64,000 nucleotides of DNA from Arthrobacter sp. SX1312 (lineage in GTDB: Bacteria > Actinomycetota > Actinomycetes > Actinomycetales > Micrococcaceae), in contig NZ_PJIM01000002.1 of assembly GCF_002929295.1 (NCBI RefSeq), positions 62,001-126,000 on the forward strand. Reading direction: 5' to 3'. Each line of letters starts with the position of its first letter. Positions within the stretch are counted from its first letter, which is position 1. The notes beneath the pieces are model-generated. The model made no database searches. It was not told the DNA's origin and was given only the letters and a program-made list of their open reading frames with translations. A program made the position numbers and the translations under genes. Positions 7,654 to 16,497 of the stretch are shown here, in pieces.

Positions 7654-8661
7654 ATGACCACATCACCCAGCACCCAGGCATCCCCGTCCAGGCAGGGCCG
7701 GCGGGCCGCGTCCGAGGCACCCGCCGACACCATCGCGGTCTCGGCCGAGGGCCTGCGCTGCGCCTACGGCTCATTCGAGGCCGTGCGCGGCATCGACCTG
7801 TCCATCAGGAACGGGGAGTTCTTCGCGCTTCTCGGCACCAACGGCGCAGGCAAGACCACCACCATGGAGGCACTCGAGGGGCACCGCCGTGCCTCCTCCG
7901 GCAGCGTGTCGGTCCTGGGTGGCGACCCCTACAGCGACAGGGCCTCGATCCGCCCCCGCCTCGGCATCATGCTGCAGGAAGCCGGGTTCGCCGACGACCT
8001 CACGGTCGAGGAGACCTGCCGCCTCTGGCTCCGGCTTTCGTCGGCCCATCCGCGGACCGGGAGCCAGGCGGAGGTGATCGCGAGCGGACTGGAGGTCCTC
8101 GACCTCGCGGCGAAGGCGACCACCCGGGTCAAGATGCTCTCGGGCGGTCAGCGGCGGCGCCTCGACCTCCTCCTCGCGACGGCGAACGAACCGGACCTCC
8201 TGTTCCTCGACGAACCCACCACGGGCCTCGACCCGGAATCCCGGGAACGGACGTGGGAGCTCGTCCGGGGCCTGAACGACGCCGGGACCACGGTGGTCCT
8301 CACGACCCACTACCTCGAGGAGGCCGAGAGCTACGCGGACCGGCTCGCCATCATGCACGACGGTCGGATCGCCGTGGAGGGCACCCTTCCGGAGGTGCTG
8401 CGGCGCGAGCCGTCGGTCATCTCCTTCGAGGTGGATGCGTCCGTCGACGTCCTGCAGCTCGGCGGCGTCGGGCTGTCCCCCGACTTCACCCCTACCCCTG
8501 CCATGACCCGGGTGACCGTGCCGTCCCTGGATCTCCAGCAGGACCTCTGGAGGGTCCTGTCGTGGGCGGAGGGGGACGGCGTCCGCCTCGACCGCCTGTC
8601 CGCGTCGGAGGCCTCCCTCGCCGCGGTCTTCCGCCGGGTCAGCCTCGGCGACACCGCCTAG
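7654..8661 (+). CDS. ABC-2 type transporter ATP-binding protein
   Basis: A 335-residue ATPase of the ABC-2 exporter class (DrrA/CcmA-like). Visible motifs are Walker A (GTNGAGKTTTMEALEG), the Q-loop (MLQEAGF), the ABC signature LSGGQRRRLDLLL, Walker B (LLFLDEPTTGLD) and the switch His in TTHYLEEAE. About 90 residues follow the core, as in drug- and lipid-exporter ATPases. The permease gene starts 32 bp downstream with its own AGGAG site, so the two form one operon. Divergent neighbours are a DesK-type kinase and regulator, an arrangement common for actinobacterial exporters that respond to drugs or membrane stress. The substrate is unknown. Confidence 0.96.
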   Translation: MTTSPSTQASPSRQGRRAASEAPADTIAVSAEGLRCAYGSFEAVRGIDLSIRNGEFFALLGTNGAGKTTTMEALEGHRRASSGSVSVLGGDPYSDRASIRPRLGIMLQEAGFADDLTVEETCRLWLRLSSAHPRTGSQAEVIASGLEVLDLAAKATTRVKMLSGGQRRRLDLLLATANEPDLLFLDEPTTGLDPESRERTWELVRGLNDAGTTVVLTTHYLEEAESYADRLAIMHDGRIAVEGTLPEVLRREPSVISFEVDASVDVLQLGGVGLSPDFTPTPAMTRVTVPSLDLQQDLWRVLSWAEGDGVRLDRLSASEASLAAVFRRVSLGDTA

Positions 8662-8693
8662 CTCCCGATCCAACAGTCCGACAGGAGAAAACC

Positions 8694-9467
8694 ATGACCA
8701 CCCTCGCAGAGGCCCACTCGACGCCCCGCGGTCCTTCCGCCGCCGGCCGCATCACGTCCATCGCACTCATGGAGCTGCGCATCATCTTCCGCAACAAGAC
8801 GGTGCTCCTCGGCGCCGTCCTCATGCCGATCGCCATGGCCGTGTACTTCTTCTACTTCGGTGCGGAGCAGATGGTCGGGCCCTCGGCCACCGCCGTCATG
8901 GCGGGATTGACCCTCATGATCGTCGCCCTGCTCGGCGTCTACCTGACCGCGACGACGACGATCGCGACGCGGCGCGAGGAGCTCTTCCTGAAGCGGCTGC
9001 GCAGCGGTGAGTCCTCCGACACCGTCATCTGGCTCGGCATGCTGGCACCGATCGTCGCCCTCGTCGCCGGGCAGCTCGCGATCATCGCCGTCGGCTTCGG
9101 GGTGGCGGGGATGGACGCCCCGGCACGGCCGCTCGTGGTGCTCGGCGCCGTCCTCGGGTTCCTCGCCCTCTGTGCGACCGCCGGCATGCTGACCAGCATC
9201 TACACGCCCTCCGCGGCGGCCGCCCAGATCACCACCCTCCCCTTCCTCGCGGTCGTCATCGGCACCTTCTTCTGGACCGCCTTCGACGACGGTTTCGAGG
9301 CCGTGTCCCGGCTGACCCCGGGCGGCGCGCTGCAGAACCTGCTGATGGCGGGGTGGGGCGCCACCGAGCTGGACCTGACAGTGGCCGGTGCCGCCGCCGC
9401 CCTCCTGGCATGGATCGCGCTTCCCTACCTGGCTGCCGCGAAGCGCTTCCGGTGGGAAAAGCGCTGA
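8694..9467 (+). CDS. ABC-2 type transporter permease
   Basis: A 257-residue membrane protein with about six hydrophobic helices, starting MTTLAEAHSTPRGPSAAGRI after an AGGAG site. The first helix (TVLLGAVLMPIAMAVYFFYF) follows the charged elbow segment MELRIIFRNK that typifies ABC-2 permeases. Later helices include LTLMIVALLGVYLTATTTIA and FLALCATAGMLTSIYTPS. It should form the membrane channel with the preceding ATPase, probably as a homodimer, to export an unknown substrate. A strong terminator follows. Confidence 0.94.
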   Translation: MTTLAEAHSTPRGPSAAGRITSIALMELRIIFRNKTVLLGAVLMPIAMAVYFFYFGAEQMVGPSATAVMAGLTLMIVALLGVYLTATTTIATRREELFLKRLRSGESSDTVIWLGMLAPIVALVAGQLAIIAVGFGVAGMDAPARPLVVLGAVLGFLALCATAGMLTSIYTPSAAAAQITTLPFLAVVIGTFFWTAFDDGFEAVSRLTPGGALQNLLMAGWGATELDLTVAGAAAALLAWIALPYLAAAKRFRWEKR

Positions 9468-9482
9468 CCTCCCGGGGACGAC

Positions 9483-9516
9483 GAAGCCCGACGCCGATCC
9501 TCCGGCGTCGGGCTTC
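9483..9516 (+). terminator. Terminator hairpin between ABC permease and YbdD-type gene
   Basis: A perfect 14-bp stem (9483-9496 with 9503-9516) with a 6-nt loop follows the permease stop and is followed by TTCGT. It lies between two converging units and probably stops transcription from both sides. Confidence 0.8.
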
Positions 9517-9535
9517 TTCGTGCGTGAGGTGCCGA

Positions 9536-9745
9536 CTAGCAGCAGCGGCCCTCCGGGTTGGCGTCCTGGCGGTCCGTCTTGTCCCGCCAGAACTCCCGCT
9601 CGGTCATGGGCCGGCCACCGGCGTGCGTGCGCTCGTGGTGGTCGAGGTACGCCTGGTAGGCGTTCTCCCCCATGATGCCCTTGAACAGCCAGGCCAGCTC
9701 CCGTGCGGTGTCGCGCACCCGGGTGAGGCTGTGCGGCACGGTCAT
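9536..9745 (-). CDS. YbdD/YjiX family small protein, CstA partner
   Basis: A 69-residue protein beginning MTVPHSLTRVRDTARELAWL and containing MGENAYQAYLDHHERTH and MTEREFWRDK, the hallmark of the YbdD/YjiX (DUF466) family. It ends in an unusual Cys-Cys. In enterobacteria ybdD and yjiX sit directly after cstA and yjiY and are thought to assist these pyruvate/peptide carriers. Here the start codon overlaps the cstA stop by one base (TGATG), so the pair is almost certainly translationally coupled. It is easily missed because of its size. Confidence 0.92.
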   Translation of the reverse strand: MTVPHSLTRVRDTARELAWLFKGIMGENAYQAYLDHHERTHAGGRPMTEREFWRDKTDRQDANPEGRCC

Positions 9746-12021
9746 CAGTGGCCCGTCCTCGCCGGACGCTTGCCGGGTTCGAGGGCCGCCCACTGGGCCT
9801 CCAGGTCCTTCTCGGCGGGGGTGGCGATCAGGCCGGCCGGCGCGAAGACACGCGAGGCCACGGGAGCATCCTCGGCATCCGCCCCGCCACCGTGCCGGTA
9901 GGCCTTGATGGTGGCGATGATCGAGGTGGTGATCACGATGATGGCCAGCACCACGAAGACGATCGACAGTGTGCCCTGGATGAAGGTGTTGCGGACCACC
10001 GCCTCCATGGCGGCGACGGTCTGCGCTGCGCCGAAGCTCTCCTCCCCCGCCGCGAGCGCGTCGCGGAACGCCCTGTGCTGCGCCCAGTAGCCGATGGCCG
10101 GGACCGGCGAGAAGATCTTCAGGAACGACGCCGTGATGGTCACCACGGCGGCGAACGCCAGCGGCAGGGCGGGGATCCACAGGAACTTGAAGTACCCGCG
10201 CTTCGCGCAGATCGCCATGCAGACCGCGAGCGCGATCGCCGCCAGCAGCTGGTTCGCGATGCCGAACAGCGGGAACAGCGTGTTGATGCCGCCCAGCGGG
10301 TCCGTGACGCCCATGATGAGGATCGCCCCCCAGCCGGCCACCATGATCGCGGTGCAGATCCACGCCCCGGTGCGCCAGGAGGTGTCGCGGAAGCGGGGCA
10401 CGAAGTTGCCGATGCTGTCCTGCAGCATGAACCGCGCCACGCGGGTACCGGCGTCGACCGCCGTGAGGATGAACAGGGCCTCGAACATGATCGCGAAGTG
10501 GTACCAGAACGCCATCATCCCCGCGCCGCCGAAGACGCCCTGCATGATCTGGGCGATGCCGACGGCCAGGGTCGGGGCGCCACCCGTGCGGGAGACGATC
10601 GACTCCTCACCGACGTTGGAGGCCATGGTGCTGAGCGCCTCGGGAGTCAGGCTGACGCCGGTCAGGCCGAGGCCGTTGACGAACGCGACCGCACCCTCGA
10701 TGGTGCCGCCCGTCGCTGCCGCCGAGGAGTTCATGGCGAAGTAGATGCCGCGGTCGATCGACAGCGCCGCGACGAGGGCCATGATCGCCACGAAGGACTC
10801 CATGAGCATGCCGCCGTAGCCGATGAAGCGCGTCTGGCGCTCCTTCTCGATCATCTTCGGCGTGGTACCGGAGGCGATCAGGGCGTGGAACCCGGAGAGC
10901 GCACCGCAGGCGATGGTGACGAAGAGGAACGGGAACAGCGTGCCCGCGACGACCGGGCCCTGCCCCGAGCTCGCGTACTCGGTGACCGCGGGGACACTGA
11001 TCTCGGGACGCGTGACGACGATCGCGACCGCGAGCATGATGATCGTGCCGATCTTCATGAAGGTGGAGAGGTAGTCGCGCGGGGCGAGCAGGAGCCAGAC
11101 CGGCAGGACGGCGGCGATGAAGCCGTAGATGATGATGCCCCAGGCGATGGTGATGCGGTCGAGCGTGAAGAGTTCGACGCCCCACGCCGTCTCGGAGATC
11201 CAGCCACCGCCGATGATGGCGAGCAGCAGCAGCACGAACCCGATCACGGACACCTCGGTGACCTTGCCGGGCCGGAGGTAGCGCAGGTAGACGCCCATGA
11301 ACAGGGCGATCGGGATGGTCATCGAGACGGAGAAGACGCCCCACGGGCTCTCGCCCAGGGCGTTGACGACGACGAGGGCGAGGATCGCGACGATGATGAT
11401 CATGATCGCGAGGGTGGCGATGAGCGCCGCCGTGCCGCCGATGATGCCGAGTTCCTCGCGCGCCATCTGGCCGAGCGAGCGGCCGCCCCGGCGCATGGAG
11501 AAGAACATCACGAGGTAGTCCTGCACCGCGCCCGCGAAGATCACGCCGATGATGATCCACAGGGTCCCGGGAAGGTAGCCCATCTGCGCGGCGAGCACCG
11601 GGCCCACGAGGGGGCCGGCTCCGGCGATGGCGGCGAAGTGGTGGCCGTAGAGGACGCGGCGGTCGGTGGCGGCGTAGTCCTTGCCGTCGGCCTTGTACTC
11701 GGCGGGGGTCGCACGACGGTCGTCCGGCTTCAGCAGATTCCGCTCGATGAACTTCGAGTAGAACCGGTAGGCGATCAGATACGTGCAGACCGCCGCGAAG
11801 ACGAACCAGATGGCGTTGACGGTCTCTCCGCGGACGATCGCGAGGATGGTCCAGGAAACACCGCCGAGGAGGGCGATGCCCACCCACAGGGCGATCTTCG
11901 CCGGCGTCCACCGGCGGTCTTCTGCTTCAGCCCGCTGCGGGTCGACGGCGACCGGCGGCAGGTTCGGGTCCGTCACCAGCACGTCGGCGTGCCGGTGGGA
12001 CCCGTTCTGCTTCTTACTCAT
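9745..12021 (-). CDS. cstA: CstA family carbon-starvation / pyruvate-peptide transporter
   Basis: A 758-residue polytopic membrane protein with many hydrophobic helices and the CstA core motifs AAIAGAGPLVGPVLAAQMGY and FSMRRGGRSLGQMAREELG. CstA proteins take up pyruvate and, in some species, peptides at low carbon supply. The start was chosen at MSKKQNGS, which has GGAG at the right distance; an in-frame ATG 11 codons upstream lacks a site. The family core is complete. Two TGTGA/TCACA half-sites lie just upstream (12043-12086), which would fit cAMP-receptor-type control as known for E. coli cstA. It is coupled to the small YbdD-type gene downstream. Confidence 0.96.
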   Translation of the reverse strand: MSKKQNGSHRHADVLVTDPNLPPVAVDPQRAEAEDRRWTPAKIALWVGIALLGGVSWTILAIVRGETVNAIWFVFAAVCTYLIAYRFYSKFIERNLLKPDDRRATPAEYKADGKDYAATDRRVLYGHHFAAIAGAGPLVGPVLAAQMGYLPGTLWIIIGVIFAGAVQDYLVMFFSMRRGGRSLGQMAREELGIIGGTAALIATLAIMIIIVAILALVVVNALGESPWGVFSVSMTIPIALFMGVYLRYLRPGKVTEVSVIGFVLLLLAIIGGGWISETAWGVELFTLDRITIAWGIIIYGFIAAVLPVWLLLAPRDYLSTFMKIGTIIMLAVAIVVTRPEISVPAVTEYASSGQGPVVAGTLFPFLFVTIACGALSGFHALIASGTTPKMIEKERQTRFIGYGGMLMESFVAIMALVAALSIDRGIYFAMNSSAAATGGTIEGAVAFVNGLGLTGVSLTPEALSTMASNVGEESIVSRTGGAPTLAVGIAQIMQGVFGGAGMMAFWYHFAIMFEALFILTAVDAGTRVARFMLQDSIGNFVPRFRDTSWRTGAWICTAIMVAGWGAILIMGVTDPLGGINTLFPLFGIANQLLAAIALAVCMAICAKRGYFKFLWIPALPLAFAAVVTITASFLKIFSPVPAIGYWAQHRAFRDALAAGEESFGAAQTVAAMEAVVRNTFIQGTLSIVFVVLAIIVITTSIIATIKAYRHGGGADAEDAPVASRVFAPAGLIATPAEKDLEAQWAALEPGKRPARTGH

Positions 12022-12042
12022 GTTGCTCCTCGAAGGCGAGAG

Positions 12043-12086
12043 TGTGATGCACACGAAGGTAGCAACTTAGTGAGGCGTGCATCACA
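12043..12086. promoter_or_regulatory. Widely spaced inverted repeat upstream of cstA (TGTGATGCAC ... GTGCATCACA)
   Basis: Perfect 10-bp arms at 12043-12052 and 12077-12086 flank 24 bp, 22 bp upstream of the cstA start. Each arm holds a TGTGA (or TCACA) half-site of the CRP/GlxR family, but a canonical 16-bp CRP site is not formed. The arms could bind one dimer each or a looping regulator. Binding is inferred. Confidence 0.45.
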
Positions 12087-12145
12087 GCGCAAGCCCTTCG
12101 AGCCGCGGGTTGCGCCGAACGCGCCCGGACCTGCGGCGAGTGGAC

Positions 12146-12225
12146 GGCGCTTCCCGCCACTTCCCGGCGCTTCCCGCCACTTCCCGGCGCTTCCCGCCAC
12201 TTCCCGGCGCTTCCAGCCACCTCCG
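12146..12225. repeat. 20-bp tandem repeat (about 3.9 copies) between quinone oxidoreductase and cstA
   Basis: The unit GGCGCTTCCCGCCACTTCCC occurs three times exactly (12146-12205) and a fourth time with changes (12206-12225). It lies in the region between the cstA upstream region and the 3' end of the next minus-strand gene. No gene is supported here. The copy number may vary between strains. Confidence 0.9.
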
Positions 12226-12257
12226 GTGCCGAACCCGGCCCGTGGGAACCAGCGATC

Positions 12258-13244
12258 CTAGGTCATGGTCAGCAGGACCTTGCCGGTGTGCTCCCCGGAG
12301 TCGAAGTAGGTGTGCGCGTCCGCGACCTCCGCGAGCGGGAAGCTCCGGTCCACGAAGGGCCGCACCGCTCCGGACGCCACGAGCGGCCAGACGTGCTCCT
12401 GCACAGCGCGCATGATCGCGGCCTTCTCCGCGACGGGACGGGACCGCAGCGTGGTGCCGGCCACGCTCGCACGCTTGCCCATCAGCGCCGCGAGGTCGAG
12501 TTCCGCCTTCGCACCGCCCTGCAGCCCGATCACCACGAGCCGCCCGCCTGTGGCGAGCGCATCGATGTTGCGCGCCAGGTATCCCGCGCCGACGACGTCG
12601 AGGATGACGTCCACGCCCCGACCGTCCGTTGCCGCCCGGACCTCCGCGACGAAGTCCTGGTCCCGGTAGTTGATCAGGGATCCCACGCCCAGGGACCGGG
12701 CGACGTCGAGCTTGGCAGCCGATCCCGCCGTGACGTGCGGGACCGCACCGAGGGCGAGGACCACCTGGATCGCCATCAGGCCGATCCCGCCGGACGCCCC
12801 GTGGATCAGGACGTGGTCACCGGCCTCGAGTCCGGCCTGCAGCACGAGATTGGACCAGACGGTCGCGGCGGTCTCGGGGAGCGCGGCGGCCTCCACGAGG
12901 CCCACGCCCGCCGGCGCCAAAATCGCCTGCCCCGCCGGCACAGCGACCTGGTCGGCGTATCCGCCGCCGGCCAGCAGTGCGACGACGGCGTCCCCGACCG
13001 CGAAGCCGGTCTCGCCCGGGTCCGCCACGTGCCCCGAGACCTCCAGCCCCGGGACGGCGGACGCCCCGGCGGGCGGAGGGTAGAAGCCGCGCCGCTGCTG
13101 CACATCGGCGCGGTTGAGGCCCGCGGCGAGGACGTCGATGAGCACCTCGCCGGCGGCCCGCACCGGTGCGGAGACCTCCTGCACCGAGAGCACCTCCGGC
13201 CCACCAGCCCCCTCGATCACGACTGCGCGCACGCCGACCTCCAC
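12258..13244 (-). CDS. NAD(P)H-quinone oxidoreductase, PIG3-type MDR family
   Basis: A 328-residue zinc-independent medium-chain dehydrogenase/reductase. The segment GLNRADVQQRRGFYPPPAGA is diagnostic of the PIG3/quinone oxidoreductase branch. The Rossmann glycine motif lies in LIHGASGGIGLMAIQVVLAL. The catalytic-zinc Cys/His set of alcohol dehydrogenases is absent. Such enzymes reduce quinones with NADPH. The start is a GTG at 13244 with GGAGAGA directly upstream; a start a few codons inside is also possible. It stands alone, 52 bp from the divergent tRNA-Ser gene. Confidence 0.92.
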   Translation of the reverse strand: MEVGVRAVVIEGAGGPEVLSVQEVSAPVRAAGEVLIDVLAAGLNRADVQQRRGFYPPPAGASAVPGLEVSGHVADPGETGFAVGDAVVALLAGGGYADQVAVPAGQAILAPAGVGLVEAAALPETAATVWSNLVLQAGLEAGDHVLIHGASGGIGLMAIQVVLALGAVPHVTAGSAAKLDVARSLGVGSLINYRDQDFVAEVRAATDGRGVDVILDVVGAGYLARNIDALATGGRLVVIGLQGGAKAELDLAALMGKRASVAGTTLRSRPVAEKAAIMRAVQEHVWPLVASGAVRPFVDRSFPLAEVADAHTYFDSGEHTGKVLLTMT

Positions 13245-13258
13245 TCTCTCCCGGGTAT

Positions 13259-13288
13259 TTGGGCGTCACCTGCCCCGCATGAAACACT
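13259..13288 (+). promoter_or_regulatory. Promoter candidate for tRNA-Ser(UGA)
   Basis: TTGGGC (13259-13264) and AACACT (13283-13288) are spaced 18 bp apart, with the mature tRNA starting 8 nt after the -10 box. The same TTGGGC -35 box is found before tRNA-Ser(CGA). Confidence 0.45.
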
Positions 13289-13295
13289 AACGGCG

Positions 13296-13383
13296 GGAAG
13301 GTTGTCCGAGCGGCCGAAGGAGCTGGTCTTGAAAACCAGTGGGCGGTTACCCCGTCTCAAGGGTTCGAATCCCTTACCTTCCG
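13296..13383 (+). tRNA. tRNA-Ser (anticodon UGA)
   Basis: An 88-nt class II tRNA. The acceptor GGAAGGT (13296-13302) pairs with ACCTTCC (13376-13382), with discriminator G. The anticodon stem CTGGT/ACCAG encloses CTTGAAA, giving anticodon TGA at 13330-13332, which reads UCA. A long variable arm and GGTTCGAAT in the T arm are visible. CCA is not encoded. Confidence 0.97.
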
Positions 13384-13409
13384 CGAGAGCGCCGCACCTG
13401 CGCTGACAC

Positions 13410-13451
13410 GAGGCCGGTCGGGCCGATCGAAGGATCGGCTCGATCGGCCTC
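13410..13451 (+). terminator. Terminator after tRNA-Ser(UGA)
   Basis: A 19-bp stem (13410-13428 with 13433-13451) with two wobble mismatches and a GAAG loop, followed by TGTCGTT. It separates the tRNA from the converging DUF2252 gene. Confidence 0.75.
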
Positions 13452-13490
13452 TGTCGTTGCGCAGGCCTTCTCACGGGCCGGACGGTATGC

Positions 13491-14924
13491 CTATACGGCG
13501 TCGGATGCCTCCAGGCGGCCCGAACGGACCGCCTTCGCGAAGGCCTCGTAGTCGCGTTCGTTCTGATCGGCGTAGCGCTGTGAGAAGTCGGTGATGGAGC
13601 GGTCGAATTTGTCGCTCTTCCCGAGGTAGGCGGAGATCGCGATCGGGTCGCCGGAGCGGGCGTGCGCCCGGGCCAGGGTCCAGCCGCAGGCGTCGGCGTA
13701 GAAGGTCAGGGCGAGCGGTCTCATCTCCTCGACGACGGCCGAGCCCTTCATGTCGCGCAGTTGGCGCCAGTACAGGTACCGGTTGTCCTGTACACCCTTG
13801 GTCCATCCCAGGAAGATGTCGCTCGCGGCCTGCATCATCCGCTGCCCCTGCACCACGCGCTCGCCCGGCTGCTTGAACCGGCTCTTCGGCAAGTGGTCCT
13901 CGAGCACCGACCTCGTGGCCTCCTTGACCTGCAGGAACAGGGGATCCTGCTGGTCGCGGCCCTGCAGCAGGGCGATGAACGCCCGCGTGCCGACGCTGCC
14001 GACCCCCACGACCTTCCGGGCGACGTCGACGACCTCGAAGCGTTCCAGCAGCTGGCGCCGGTCGGCGGGCAGGGTGGCACGGTAGGACCGCAACTGCTTA
14101 CGGATGGCGGGTCCCACCTCATCGGGCGACATGCCGTACACCTCGCCCAGCTCCCGCACCGGGATGACGATCGGTGGCTGACTGACGATCCGGTACTTCC
14201 CGTCCACGAGCTCGGCAAGTTTGGACAGTGCGTGCAGGCTGTCCCGGGCGCGGGCCTTGTCGACGTTCCGTCGAGCTGCCTTCGCCCCGCTCTCGGCCTT
14301 CTTCAGGGCCTTGCCCTTCTGGGTACCCACGGCCAGGTCCATGGCTTCCATCAGCCGCTCCTCGGAGAAACGGGCGTACCAGATGTCCAGCGTGCGCATC
14401 TGCGCGAACCCCGCCATCGCTTCGCGGTAGGCCCGCACGGCCGTGAGCGTCACGTCGCGCACCTCCTCCGCGGTGAACGCGTTGTTCCGTGCAGCGATCG
14501 TGAAACTCGCGGCCATGCGCTTGACGTCGTACTCGAACGGTCCCGGAAGGGTCTCGTCGAAGTCGTTCAGGTCGAACAGCAGGTTCCGCTCCGGCGAGGC
14601 GAAGACGCCGAAGTTGGACAGGTGGGCGTCCCCGCACAGCTGGGAGACCAGGCCCGCCCGCGGAGTGTCCTTCAGGTCGGCGGCCATGATCCTGGCCGCA
14701 CCCCGGTAGAACGTGAACGGTGAGGCCATCATCCGCCCGTGCCGCACCGGCAGGAGATCCTGGTCGCGGGTGAGGTTCTGTTCCTCGAGCAGCGCGACCG
14801 GATCCGGGCGGTCGGACGAGGGGACCCATCCCTTGTGGCCGGAAACCGGCGACTTCTCCCGGCATGCCTTGCCCCTCGCAGCACGTTCCTCGGCACTCCT
14901 GTGCTTGACCTTGGTCTCGGCCAT
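13491..14924 (-). CDS. DUF2252 domain protein (kinase-fold-like, unknown function)
   Basis: A 477-residue protein matching the DUF2252 family: SPFTFYRGAARIMAADL, the segment QLCGDAHLSNFG with an HLSNFG motif, and LFDLNDFDETLPGPFEYDVK. The GDAHLSNFG and NDFDE pair resembles the catalytic and metal-binding loops of aminoglycoside-phosphotransferase-type kinases, so a kinase-like role is plausible but unproven. The start was set at MAETKVKHRS (14924) because GGGAGG precedes it; the frame is open further upstream without family similarity. It is a single gene between tRNA-Ser and an MFS remnant. Confidence 0.88.
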   Translation of the reverse strand: MAETKVKHRSAEERAARGKACREKSPVSGHKGWVPSSDRPDPVALLEEQNLTRDQDLLPVRHGRMMASPFTFYRGAARIMAADLKDTPRAGLVSQLCGDAHLSNFGVFASPERNLLFDLNDFDETLPGPFEYDVKRMAASFTIAARNNAFTAEEVRDVTLTAVRAYREAMAGFAQMRTLDIWYARFSEERLMEAMDLAVGTQKGKALKKAESGAKAARRNVDKARARDSLHALSKLAELVDGKYRIVSQPPIVIPVRELGEVYGMSPDEVGPAIRKQLRSYRATLPADRRQLLERFEVVDVARKVVGVGSVGTRAFIALLQGRDQQDPLFLQVKEATRSVLEDHLPKSRFKQPGERVVQGQRMMQAASDIFLGWTKGVQDNRYLYWRQLRDMKGSAVVEEMRPLALTFYADACGWTLARAHARSGDPIAISAYLGKSDKFDRSITDFSQRYADQNERDYEAFAKAVRSGRLEASDAV

Positions 14925-15271
14925 GATCGGTGGCCTCCCTCTTCCGTCAGGGAACCGGCACCGGGGGTCCGGGGGGCGGTCCGTGCTCAGCGCGCGAACG
15001 CGCCATGTCTTGGTGTTCCACGGCGAACCCGGCGGAGTGACGAGTGCGCCGCCGGTCACGGTAGTGCTCACGATCGTCGTGTACCTCCTCCACAGGGGGT
15101 GACCACGCGGACCGCTCGGCCATCGCCGTCGGGTGGGGCTTTGTCCTCTGGCCGGACCGCCCGGAGGGCGGGAGACTTGCCCGGGCCCCTACGCCATCCC
15201 GAATCCCGCGAGTCGAGCAGGTACCTGATGAGCCTTCCGAGCAGAGGCGGCGTCCAGACGGCGCCGTGGCG
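14925..15271. other. Intergenic stretch without recognisable gene
   Basis: About 350 bp between the DUF2252 start and the MFS remnant. No frame here looks coding and no regulator or transporter N-terminus was recognised. It should contain the DUF2252 promoter. It may also represent sequence left after the deletion that removed the front of the MFS gene. Confidence 0.6.
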
Positions 15272-16367
15272 ATGACCCTGGCCCAGAGCCTCTTCCCGAT
15301 CATCATCTTCTGGGCCCTGATCGGCGGCCTGGGTGCCTCGCTCCTCCTTCCCGCCACGCAGTTCCTCATCCATGGCACTGGATGTCGTCGGATCGATCCT
15401 GTCCATCGTGGGCATCGGCGGAGTGGTACTCGGCATCCTGGTGTGGCAGGAGGGCGGCGAATCGGTGGGAGCACTCCTGACGGTGGGCGTCGTGGGGCTG
15501 GGCAGCCTGGTCTACTGGCTCGTTCAGCGCAAACGCCACAGCAAGCCGACGCTGCTGGACCCGGACCTGTTCCAGGCGAAGACCTTCCGCTTCGGCGCCA
15601 CCGGCCAGATGCTCCAGCAGATCGCCCTGGGGGGCACGATGATCGTGCTGCCCATCTAACTGCAGATGGTGCTCGGCTACAACGCGATGGAGTCAGGGCT
15701 CTCGATCGCCCCGCTCTCCCTCACCATGTTCGCCGTCGCCCTGCTGGTCGGGAAGAAATCCGGCGCGCGACGCCCGGCGGGTCTCATGCGGTGGGGCTTC
15801 CTGCTGCTGCTCGTGGGTCTGGCACTGCTGGTCCCGGTCGTGCCGCGCGCGGACTCCGGCTGATGGCTCCTGATCCCGCTGGTCATCGCCGGTGGCGGGC
15901 TCGGACTGCTGGTATTCCAGCTCAACAACTACACCCTGTCCCCCATTTCGGACGAGCGGGTCAGTGAGGCCGCCAGCGTGAATTCGGCCGCGGGATCCTT
16001 CGGTCTGTCGTTCGGGCTCGCCTTCGCCGGCGGGATCATGCTGGCGTCGCTCTCCACCATCTTCATCGGCATGGCGACCTCCAGCACCGTCCTCCCGTCC
16101 GCCGAGCAGCAGCAGGTGGCGACGGCCCTCGAAGAGGACGCCCAGGTGGTGAGCAACACCCAGCTCGAGGAGATCCTCGTGGGCCAGCCGGAGGAGATCC
16201 AGGACGAGATCATCCGCATCAACACGGAGGCACGGCCCCTTGCCCTCCAGATCGCCCTGTTCGTCCCTATCCTCGCCGGGCTCGCAGGGCTCGTCACATC
16301 CTTCCGTATGATGCGGATCCCCGACCCCAAGCCTGCCGGTACCGGCGGGGGGAGCGTCCTGGGCTGA
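15272..16367 (+). pseudogene. Degraded DHA2-type MFS drug transporter
   Basis: Pieces of one DHA2 (14-helix) MFS exporter remain. Frame 2 from 15272 encodes MTLAQSLFPIIIFWALIGGL up to about 15373. Frame 3 from about 15375 continues with LDVVGSILSIVGIGGVVLGI, skipping roughly 100 residues expected between these parts, so an internal deletion with frameshift is likely. Frame 3 is then cut by TAA at 15657-15659 and TGA at 15861-15863, yet clear transporter sequence continues in the same frame after each stop (GYNAMESGLSIAPLSLTMFA; LLIPLVIAGGGLGLLVFQLN) to TGA at 16365. The N-terminal part is also missing. The gene is dead by several independent lesions. Confidence 0.88.
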
Positions 16368-16497
16368 GTCCCCGACCGCCTGGTCGGGCCGTCGCGCCTC
16401 GACAGTGGCCTCCGCCGTGGTGCCCCGCGCCGTCGTGCGGTACTGTCCCGAGGAGCAGCAGCCGCGCCACGAATGCGTGGCCTGGGACAGGGGTTCT

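Noticed and set aside
12146-12225. CRISPR array
   Set aside because: The 20-bp units are contiguous without spacers and no cas genes are present, so this is a simple tandem repeat.
9748-12261. An 837-codon plus-strand frame opposite cstA
   Set aside because: The product is an Asp/Arg/Gly/His-rich low-complexity string, the antisense shadow of a real transporter gene.
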